The notes below the pieces were generated by a model that had not been told where the DNA came from, did no database searches, and saw nothing but the letters and a program-made list of their open reading frames with translations. The translations under genes were made by a program, and so were the position numbers. DNA of 64,000 nt. Origin: Pezicula radicicola (lineage: Eukaryota; Ascomycota; Leotiomycetes; Helotiales; Dermateaceae). Location of the stretch: contig PDUO01000012.1 in NCBI GenBank assembly GCA_003008705.1, forward strand, positions 634,870 to 698,869, in the 5' to 3' direction. This document shows, one piece after another, positions 55,497-64,000 of the stretch (its first letter is position 1; each line of letters starts with the position of its first letter).

Positions 55497-58408
55497 ATGT
55501 TAGTGAATGTCCAGATGGACGGAGGTCCCACTCGGAAAAAAGACAACATGTCGAATTTGGGTTTAGGAAGCACATTTGAGGACGACGACGAAAACATCAC
55601 CAAGGAACCCTTTGCGCAGCTTCAGTCGCTTCAATCTACTTTCACTCTAAACCGCAGATCAAGACCACCTCCAATCAACACCGACATGGATAGCATCAAT
55701 CACATTCCCTTGCGCAAGGAGCTCCAGAAACGCACGTCGAGATTTGGACTACAAGGAATGTTCACCCGTACAAAAGCTGATATACGTCAAAGTATCATTT
55801 CGCCCGTCATGGAGGAGACAGCACTTGCTCGTACAACTACTGGGCCCTCAAAGGAGATTGTAGAAACCAATTCATTCACAAACCCGAGGCCAGCACCTGT
55901 TCCTGTTTCAACGCCAAAATTACCAGTCACGCCTGCAAAACCGACAAGCAAGCCATCCCGCATGAACCTTCGCTCTAAGTCGGCGAAGGAGATCAAAGTA
56001 GCACCCAAGGCCAGCCCAAAGTCCAGTTTAGGCAAAACTCCCACCCGCTCATCAGCAGCATGGGATCCTCCACCTCTCTTTCAAGCCTATCCTCAAGCGA
56101 TCAAGCACGCGACTTTGTCTGCCTCGACCTTATCGGCTGACTCGATTTTGCGCATGAGCAACCATAGGCGCAACAATAGCATTGTTGACGATTTTAAGGC
56201 AGGCGTCAGCGGGAAAGGACCACCTCTTACTGCAGCCGCAAAAAAGACAGAAAAAGCAAAGAATAAACATCGACGGCAGTTGTCTGGTTCGATTTCGAAG
56301 GGGGAGTGGACGCGTAAGATTTACGTTCTTGTGACTTCTGGCTATCTCTTGCAATATGCTGCGGATGGTTCTTTCGACAGATTGCCCGAGAAGATGATGC
56401 AACTCGGCAAGGATTCGGTTGCCTTTGCAAGTGATGTTATTCCTGGAAAGCACTGGTACGTATTCACTGTATTGGAAAATTCTTGGCAGTATTTAGAGTT
56501 GCGAGGATTGCCTAGGAAGCAGCTTCGCACTAAATTATGTCTTACTTCAGCATTTACTGAGCACAAGCATACTAATAAAAGATCGCTTATAGGGTTCTTC
56601 AAATTTCGCAGTCAATGGACGCCGATGGTACTCCAACAACGGATTCCCGGTCATTATTCTCAAGACTTGCTTTCAGAGGCGCGGACTACCGACGAACAGC
56701 AACAAGCTTCCTCCTAGTCCTCAATAGTGCAGAGGATTTAGACTCCTGGATTGCGGCTGTTCGACGCGAGATCGAAGCTCTTGGTGGGAAAAAAAACTTG
56801 ACAGAACTGGGAAAACCAAAATCAGAGGAAACCGTTCCAGAGCCGACGACTCAACCAAGCCATAGGTTCCTTGTCCAAAGGGAATCTATTGACCAATTCT
56901 CGAATCCTTCCACTCCACAGAGCCCTTCGTTCGGTGTGCCTTCATGGACCAACGAGAACTTGCAACCAGACAAGCTCGCCGATGCTGTTTCCGCTTTCTC
57001 TCAGGCTCAAGCACAGGCTCCGTTCAATAGAACTGCCGAAAGTCATCACTCAATGACTACCATGAGTTCCCATGACGGTTATCAACTTGATGCACTTCGA
57101 GAAAGCACAAACCGGTTCTCACACATGTCCTCGGGCCAACGGACATTTATGACAACCGAGTCGTCATCTCCATCTACATCACCACAACGAGAGAACTTCC
57201 CGTCAAAGTATGATGAAACCCCATCAGAACCATCTGTCGACGATATACGGCCACGACCTAATGCACTAGCAATCAATGAACGCCGAAGATCTATGCAAGT
57301 GTTGCGAAATCAAGTTAATGATCCTCTACCAACTCCGAAATTTCGTCCACATTCTACCTATGATGTCCCTTCCAGGCCATCTCGTAGCAAGTCACCAACA
57401 CCCAATTTCAGTGTCCCAAGAGGCTCGAGACCAAATTCCAAGAGTCCAAACCCAGGACGCACCTTTCGATTTCCTGTCCATGAAAGACCTCCAGTGCCAA
57501 CGTATGTCACACAAATGCCTGTTCGACCACGTAATTCAGTCTCAACTCTCAAAGGCTCCCAAAAACCACCACCAAAGGCTATCAGCGTAGTTACTTCTCC
57601 AACTAGGCCTTCAACCTCACCAAAGTCACAGAGAATATCCAAAGTAATGACTCCAACAGAGACATCCTTCAAAGTGGTGCCACAAGCTAAAGCATCGGTG
57701 ATAAATATCCCTCCCAGATCACCCAGTTCTCAGGGATCATCTCCAGTCCGTAGCAGAACTCGCGTGTCTCCCATGTCCGACTACCCACTTAACCCACCCG
57801 AGGCGCTACTTCTAGACTTCCAGTTTCCACGACGTGTACCAAGTATGCAAACACTACAGGAAGCCGCGGAACGCTCGAGATTCATGCGAGAATCGAACCC
57901 ACCAGAAGCCACTCTTTCAACGCTTCTACCACGTTCACCGTATATTCTTGGACAAGGCGAACAACGACCTCGTTCAAAAGGAAGATCCACTCTAAGAGCC
58001 AGCGTCATCGGTGTACACCCACTCCCTAATCTTGACACTCCCCAGGCAACGCCACCCAAAGGCCTCCACCGCCCGTCAAGCATGCAATATCAACCAAGTC
58101 TCCCACCAACGCCCCTCGCAACACCGACCTCAGGCAAGCGACCAACAACACCAAATAAACCACCATTCAAAGTCCCAGCAACCTCACCACCTCGTTCCAC
58201 AACCATCAACCACCGCATATCAGCGAATCCACTTCAACGGTTACGTGAGACGCAACTCTCGAATAGACGAAGCATGCCAACTCTCGCGAATGGACCACCG
58301 CCTGCTCCTCCGCCAGCCTGCGCTTTACCACCTCTTCCACCGCCGGGGAGTGCCGGTAGTATGAAGAGCCATGGATTAAGTGGAAGTCGGGATTCAGTGC
58401 GTGTGTAG
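55497..58408 (+). CDS. PH-domain protein with long Pro/Ser-rich tail
   Basis: Exons 55497-56455 and 56593-58408 join in phase 2 to 924 residues. An in-frame ATG 18 bases on (MDGGPTRKKDN) is an equally good start. The PH domain lies at about residues 265-410: RQLSGSISKGEWTRKIYVLV, SGYLLQYAADGSFDRLPEK, MQLGKDSVAFASDVIPGKHW joined by the intron to VLQISQSMDADG, and the closing helix FLLVLNSAEDLDSWIAAVRR with the invariant Trp. The flanks are disordered: RSKSAKEIK, many SP and TP sites, and PPPAPPPACALPPLPPPG near the end, possible SH3 or profilin ligands. It probably binds membrane phosphoinositides and acts as a cortical scaffold. The PH call is solid; the role is inferred. Confidence 0.9.
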
Positions 58409-60791
58409 AGTAGAATGGAAAGAAATGGAAGCAACGCAGAATACGAATAAGGTGATATGGACGACCAGTAAACACGAAATGATTACAACACCACAAAACA
58501 ACTACGTTGAATACCAACACACAATTTTCCTTTCTTGTTCAGGACGCAACGCACAACAACACTTTCTTTTGTCAGATTTTGATTTTTGATCTTCGCTTTT
58601 CTGGTTCGGTGTTACACGGAAGGACCAGCGATTTAATGGAATGTGATGGATAGCGCCGGATCTGGATTTTACGGGAGTTCTTTCTTTTCTTCCATTGGAA
58701 AGGAGACATGCTGTTAGAGAAGATGAGACTTATGCATGGCGACGGAATGGAAGGGAAGGGTTAAAAAAAAGAAGGGAACGAAGGATGGGATTTTTTTTTG
58801 GAGTAATGGGAATTGGTGTCTGGATCTAGATCTTCTCAGTCTAGTTGGAAATCTCGAGTTGGATTTAGCGAGCGGATTCTGGGTTTTTGATTCTGTTCAG
58901 TGTACTATTATATAGGGAAGGAGTATATTGTGTATTTGTATAATGACAGCAGGAAGGGACGGGTACTATGGTACAGGTATAATGACTTATTGTAGATCTA
59001 GATGAATGAATGGATCCTGTGTAGATATATTCTAGGGCTTTGCGAGTTGTGTGAACAAATATGCACACAACACTTTCTTAGGTTCTACTATAAGCATACT
59101 ACGACTATAATCTACAGTGTACAAAACTAAGAAGGTGAGTTTTCTCCAACTAGTAGATTACTTCTTAAACCCTAACCCAATCCCATTACATAGTCCTTTA
59201 CACCAGAAACAATCTTTATATATTTCTACTCTGTAATACAATCTTTACTTTATTCTTTGTGTGTAACATATATATATATATCTAGAATCCCAAACATTCA
59301 TCACTAACTACAGCCCTGTAATAATTGCTAAATCAAAGGTCACTAAAGCACCAGCTAGTAAGTACAGAGATATCGAATTAGAGGGATATGAACAGTGTAT
59401 GTGGTAGTGCTAGGAGAAGTACTATTCAAGGCATTCAAGGAATTTAGAGCTCAATACTTATGTTACATAGATAACTCCTTCTTATACCCAGATGTAAAAC
59501 CAAGATTCCTCAACCAAGATTTCTCCCACAAGAGTCCTTTCTAAAGAAGTTATAGGACTTAAGTACCTGATTTTACATTAGAGGTAGATTATTCATATAG
59601 AGTTCTAACTACAGTAACTATCCTTTTCTTCATTCTTACACGCTCTTCACTACTGCTACTTGTTGCTATTTTTGTAGCTCTTTATTTTAGTTAAGCGTAG
59701 TAGTATTTATGTTTATCTTATGAGATATAGCTTGGCTGGACTATGGTTTGTGTTTATGAGAGATGAGGTAGTATTGGAGTTGGTGTAATGAAGTGATGTT
59801 TGTAATGTTGGGAAAGATATCTTTATGTATGTATGGTGTGTAGGTTTGAGTTCCTATAGTAGGCTCCCTTGGTATAGGTAATACGAAGCTGTCTATGTTT
59901 AATTGCTCTAGATGAAATGGTAGATTGTATGTAGTGAAAATAGTGCTTTTTTTTTCTCAATTGGATGATTGTCTAAATTAAGCACTTTAATTAAAGTAAG
60001 TAAACCAGATAACTGAAGCCTAACTATTGATGAATTTGGTAAGTAATGCTAATTATGTAGGAATATCATATGTCCTCGAAAAGCTCGGGTTTGACCTTAC
60101 TTTACTTTAGTGAATCGCTACAAGGCAACATTGTAGGGTTAAACGTATAAATAGTAACAAACTAAGACGTATTACTTTTGAAAGAGTAACACGATGTAAT
60201 TTGAATTCTATATAGAATTTACATGTGCTTCTAGTGAGTGAATCAAACGTATCTATTCAAAAGCCTGCCAAGCTTTAAATCTAAGAATTCCTAGGACTTC
60301 TATTGTCAACGCTTAAAGTGCGTTGAGATTCGAGTATTAACTGAATAAACTTCAGTCATAGGATATAGACTAACTTCCCTGCAGATCTTGATTATAGACA
60401 CCAAGTCAAGATACAAACAAGTAAATTACTCAGCGAACCTACAAAGTAACCAAAGCTTAAAAGCTTATATCTTTAACATACTACCATTATATTAATCTAC
60501 ATAATAACAAATAATCCCCCATTTAAATATCCAGAACCCAGTGATTCACTCACTCACTCACCTCAAGTACAAACCCCAATTCCATTTCACCTCCTTTCCC
60601 ATAAACCCTTTAACAAAGTGGAGTCCGAGTCCCTCAACCAATAAATTTTCTAGTCTAACTCCACTAATAAGCCTAAAATTCTACTGCCCATTCATTACAA
60701 ACTTTAACAAAAAACCAGAGAAAACAAACAGGACCGCTGGGTAAGTAACAAATACCACCATTCACACAATACTCCATACAACAAAAACTAA
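58409..60791. other. AT-rich intergenic region
   Basis: About 2.4 kb of AT-rich DNA after the PH-domain gene with no supported gene. Short frames at 58865-59068 and 60541-60744 lack any family character. Confidence 0.5.
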
Positions 60792-60885
60792 CATTCAACA
60801 GCGCAACGGTAGCGCGTCAGATTCCAGTATTCATATGAAACTTGGAAAAACCTGAAGGTTATCCGTTCAAATCGGGTGTGGTTCA
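60792..60885 (+). tRNA. tRNA-Trp(CCA)-like gene with intron; 5' acceptor strand does not pair
   Basis: The D arm GCGCAACGGTAGCGC, the anticodon stem TCAGA with loop TT-CCA-G (anticodon 60824-60826), a 22-base intron (60828-60849) containing TTGGAA that can pair with the anticodon TTCCA, and the T arm ATCCG-TTCAAAT-CGGGT are all in order. The intron position, one base 3' of the anticodon, is canonical, and a T-run follows at 60902. However, the seven bases before the D arm (CATTCAA) do not pair with the expected 3' strand GTGGTTC, and there is one anticodon-stem mismatch. It may therefore be a decayed copy. Confidence 0.55.
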
Positions 60886-61306
60886 AATCCTATAACAGAT
60901 TTCTTTTTTCCTTTTTTTTTTCGTTCTAGATTTTAATACGGTGGTAGAGAGACTTGAGGTGAAGGAAGAAGATATCTACGGATGTATTCTTTTGCTACAG
61001 TTTTGGAGTTTTGTGTGAATGTTATCAAGCGAGAGAGAGAAAATGTGGATCAGATCGCTATGTTCTACGTTGAATTAGGCCGAAACTAGTAGGTGTTCCT
61101 AGTCTGATTGAATGCTTTCTATTCTTTTGGTAGATTTCGTACAGGGCCAATTCCTCTGTAGCAGATATTTGCAGACACTTTTTTTAAAAAAAAAAAAACT
61201 CTGAAGCTATGCTGAAGAAGAAGAAAAAGAGGGACCTTAAGTACTGTACTGTTGAAACGTACTTTTATTCAGAAATTAAGAATAGTAAAAAGTTTTGGAG
61301 CCAAAA

Positions 61307-61425
61307 ACATACAACAGCAGGTATTCGCTGATGGTCACCCACTCAACTACTAATCTGCCGATCTGAGGTTTAAGTACGGCAGAGCGGACGGGATGCCCTG
61401 TTCTCCTCAGTCTGTGGTCGTATGT
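61307..61425 (-). rRNA. 5S ribosomal RNA
   Basis: On the minus strand it begins ACATACGACCACAGACTGAG and ends CCTGCTGTTGTATGT, 119 nt, with complementary ends. The internal promoter/loop sequences CAGGGCATCCCGTCCGCTCT, GCCGTACTTAAACC, TAGTAGTTGAGTGGGTGACC and CAGCGAATACC match fungal 5S rRNA. A short T-run follows, as for RNA polymerase III termination. A single dispersed copy outside the rDNA is normal in filamentous ascomycetes. Confidence 0.95.
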
Positions 61426-62207
61426 ATTAGAGAGTATTCTACTTCTACTTTTGATGTTGACAGGTTGAGGTTTTGAGGTAAGAATGTGGATGGATGGGGT
61501 GTTCTGTTAGTGTTTGTTGTTGGAGTTGAGTCATGGGTTCTTAGGAACATCAGAAATTTCATTCTATTTCTCTGATATCTATGATAAGAAATATCTTTAA
61601 GTATTTTGCTTCCAAATTGGCCGTGAGCTTTCTGCTAAGTGTTGGAGAATGAAGACCTGAGGTTGGTTGAGCTCGCTTATTTAAACGGTGGCTTTAACCA
61701 CGTGCTCTGGGCTGACGAGTTCATGAACCGAATAAGAATCCAGATCAAGTAGATAATATAAAGTAGCCTTTAACTTCTAATGCTTACAAGTTCAAGTATT
61801 GCTATAAGCTAAGTCCTGAAACACGATGAGTTAACGGCATGGTGCTTTTTGAGTCATCAAGCGAGTTTGAGTAACTCCAGGTAACAGGACGCAGGCGATT
61901 GATAAGTCTAATGACCTCGTTGCTAAAGTCACTAATTCTATTTTGATTGTTCTTTGAGGATGTTGCCAATACTTGTATTCAAACAAGCCGAGTACTTGAT
62001 CAGTACTAATTCCATCCGTCCTCCATCGCATAAGTTGACGCCGAACTCGTACACCTCCTAATCCTATCAATACTAAACACACAGACAATACAAAAAAAGA
62101 ATAGACAAACCGATACCCAAACCTTAATTAATACAGGAAAGCTTGCTTTTCGTCCCATTCCTTACGTCGCCAAATTTGAACCTTTACTCCGAGACTTAGC
62201 AAGTTGG
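61426..62207. other. Intergenic region
   Basis: No supported gene or repeat between the 5S gene and the next coding sequence. Confidence 0.5.
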
Positions 62208-64000
62208 TCATAGACCCATTTGGCCGCCTGGCCCATAACCTGCACGCAAGCCAACGTCACCTGCAGCTGCCTTCCTAGCTCTATGCTTCTCGGCCCATTC
62301 CCTACTTGCTTGACGGCCTCGTTCAGCTGCTGCTTCCCGTGCAAGCTTAGCTGCGGCCTCACGTTCTCGCTTTTCCCTCTCTAAATCCTCAGTGAGTTTT
62401 TGATCTCGGCTGTAAATCTCCCTTGCACGCTGTCTCTGGATCTGTGTATCAGATGCAGAGATGCTGCGTTGCACCATACCAGTCATCGAAGGACCTGCGG
62501 TGGTGACCGGTTTGCGTGAGGCTATTTCAGCAGGGCCTCGAGCACGCGGTGAGGAAGTGTTGGCCTTGATAAGTTCTGCGATCGAGGGACGATGAGAGCC
62601 AACGTTTGCGCCTTGCTTACCAGGTGTGAGTTTGCCGCTCTCTATCTCAGCACCAACCTTGCTCTGTCGTGCGCGACTTGCTATTGTATCACGAGGAAAC
62701 GCATTAGGCTGCATGCTTGTGCGATTCGGTGTGGCCTTGAATTCTCGACGCTTACGCTCCTCTTCTTCTTGGGCCTTCAAACGAGCTTCGTGTGCTTCTC
62801 TCTTTCTTCGAGATATTACTTCTCCAGGGAGTTCGAACGCTGGTTTCGTGGGCGGCTTGGTTGATTTGATTCTGGAAATTGTATGCGACTTAGCTGTCTT
62901 CTTAGCATTGGCTTCACCTGCTTCTCGTTGAGCTTGACGAGCGTCACGTTGTTCTCGTAATCTCTTCGCTACCGCTTCGCCAGGCAATTCAAAAGCTGGA
63001 ACGGTTACGGGTTTGGTGGATTTAGCTAGCGAATTTGGAGCAGCAAGACTAGCAGGCCGCCTGGCTGTTGTTCTCTTCTGCTCGGGCGCTTTTCTTGCAT
63101 CTTCGGCAGAATGATCGGTCTCGTTAGCTGAACCACGTAGAATCATCGATGTTGTCTTTCTGATGACGGATGTTCTGGGAGCTGTAGGTTTGCTTCGCAT
63201 GGTTGAGAATCCGGGGTTTGCATTCCGTTGCTTTGTCTTATTGTTTTCAGAGATTGCACGACTGGCAACTGATTCCTCTTCTTCGGTTGGCTGTATTATC
63301 TGTGCCGATGCGGCAACAGCATCCATGGCTTCCTCTAGTTCATCAAGAGCTTCGACAGAATCTTCAATACGGGAGACTGGTTTTGCTGGGGACCGAGAGG
63401 TAATGGCTCCGACGAAAGAATCATCATCTGAATCGGCCGCCGGAGGTGCAGATCTTCGTCTCATTTCATCGTGATAACGACTCTCGACTTCTTCGAGGGT
63501 GATGGTCTGCTTTGCCGGAGTCTGATTTAAGCTCTTGCATGGCTCGTCCTTATTCTGTTTTGAGTCAAGGAAATTATCAAGTGCCTTCTCCGCTGGGCGG
63601 TCTTGACGAGTATCGGATTCCTCCGATGCAGCAGTTGTAGAAGTAATAGAACGATAATCACGGAATGAAGGTCCACTGTACGATATGTTCCGCTCAAGTG
63701 GAGGGGACGGGATAGCAATATTGTCGTCTCTCTGCGCCTCGAGTGCCGAAGTTCCTGTCTGTGATCGGGTCACTCGCTTGTTTGGTGCTTGATAAGGAGG
63801 GCGCTCGGTTTCATCGAGGGTGAGGTCTTTTAAGCGTACAATGAGACTACCATCGCTACCCTTGACTTGTGGGGCATGGGAATTGTTAGAGACATCGGTT
63901 ATAGGAACGGTCGAAGAGCTCTCCTTCTTGCTTCGGGGTTTTCTGGTTGACTTTATGCTGCCAATGGCTCTCTGGTATGCCGCCTTGAGGCCTTTGATCT
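62208..64000 (-). CDS. Long charged, low-complexity fungal protein with repeated FELPGE motifs (5' part missing)
   Basis: An open frame from the window edge (64000) to TGA at 62210-62208, at least 597 residues; the N-terminus lies outside. The upstream part has KGLKAAYQRAIGSIKSTRK and LIVRLKDLTLDETERPPYQ. The middle is acidic and Ser-rich (AADSDDDSFVGAI). Two related modules read PAFELPGEAVAKRLREQR and PAFELPGEVISRRKREAH, each followed by a long charged helix (ARQAQREAGEANAKK, ARLKAQEEEERKRREFKA). A third charged helix (RQRAREIYSRDQKLTEDLER, then AAAKLAREAAAERGRQASRE) precedes the end GPGGQMGL. The FELPGE-plus-charged-helix layout recalls the TPX2/microtubule-associated class but is not diagnostic. 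I do not assign a function. Confidence 0.75.
   Translation of the reverse strand, partial: IKGLKAAYQRAIGSIKSTRKPRSKKESSSTVPITDVSNNSHAPQVKGSDGSLIVRLKDLTLDETERPPYQAPNKRVTRSQTGTSALEAQRDDNIAIPSPPLERNISYSGPSFRDYRSITSTTAASEESDTRQDRPAEKALDNFLDSKQNKDEPCKSLNQTPAKQTITLEEVESRYHDEMRRRSAPPAADSDDDSFVGAITSRSPAKPVSRIEDSVEALDELEEAMDAVAASAQIIQPTEEEESVASRAISENNKTKQRNANPGFSTMRSKPTAPRTSVIRKTTSMILRGSANETDHSAEDARKAPEQKRTTARRPASLAAPNSLAKSTKPVTVPAFELPGEAVAKRLREQRDARQAQREAGEANAKKTAKSHTISRIKSTKPPTKPAFELPGEVISRRKREAHEARLKAQEEEERKRREFKATPNRTSMQPNAFPRDTIASRARQSKVGAEIESGKLTPGKQGANVGSHRPSIAELIKANTSSPRARGPAEIASRKPVTTAGPSMTGMVQRSISASDTQIQRQRAREIYSRDQKLTEDLEREKREREAAAKLAREAAAERGRQASREWAEKHRARKAAAGDVGLRAGYGPGGQMGL

Noticed and set aside
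61831..62088. 85-codon minus frame before the last gene
   Set aside because: No family, weak start context, AT-rich; no support beyond length.
1..64000. CRISPR arrays, operons, ribosome-binding sites
   Set aside because: The intron-bearing eukaryotic gene structure makes these inapplicable, and no regularly spaced direct repeats were seen.

Overview
The window looks like nuclear DNA of a filamentous ascomycete (Pezizomycotina, probably Leotiomycetes). The reasons are short spliceosomal introns (about 45-140 nt, GT-AG, one GC-AG), families typical of these fungi (Zn2Cys6 regulators, rhodopsin-domain/PTH11-like membrane proteins, sedolisins, MTC6, SEC62), a lone dispersed 5S rRNA gene and AT-rich repeat islands. 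The class assignment is inference from general resemblance; no database was searched. Exon structures were built by hand from reading frame, splice consensus and family fit.

Layout. (1) 1-25.8 kb is gene-rich accessory DNA: a Ca2+/H+ exchanger (5' part), a GNAT acetyltransferase with two alternative last exons, a rhodopsin-domain membrane protein, a secreted class 3 lipase, a Zn2Cys6 regulator, a DapA-like aldolase divergent from an ACS-type MFS permease, a histidine acid phosphatase, an orphan membrane protein, a GFA-domain protein, and a membrane-protein pseudogene whose breaks are mostly in-frame TAA/TAG codons. (2) 25.8-42.4 kb is AT-rich and full of decayed sequence: back-to-back MITEs, LINE and pogo/Fot1 relics, and pseudogenes for an MFS permease, a rhodopsin-domain protein, a C2H2 zinc-finger protein and a sedolisin. 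Intact genes persist among them: a Zn2Cys6 regulator, a SAM methyltransferase and a small membrane protein. (3) 43.4-64 kb is conserved housekeeping-like DNA: MTC6, SEC62, an L-2-hydroxyglutarate dehydrogenase-like flavoenzyme, a coiled-coil protein, a PH-domain protein, a tRNA-Trp-like gene, a 5S rRNA gene and the 3' part of a long charged protein.

How parts may work together. The regulator (10187-12794), aldolase (13970-15014) and anion permease (16083-18206) form a plausible small catabolic cluster: import, aldol cleavage of a 2-keto acid, and local control. In the decayed block nearly every broken gene and transposon relic carries TAA/TAG where a glutamine codon (CAA/CAG) fits. This is the pattern expected from RIP (repeat-induced point mutation, C-to-T at CpA). 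Several short terminal-inverted-repeat elements with TA target sites punctuate the window, and five places share a repeated motif close to AAGTNACTTAAATC.
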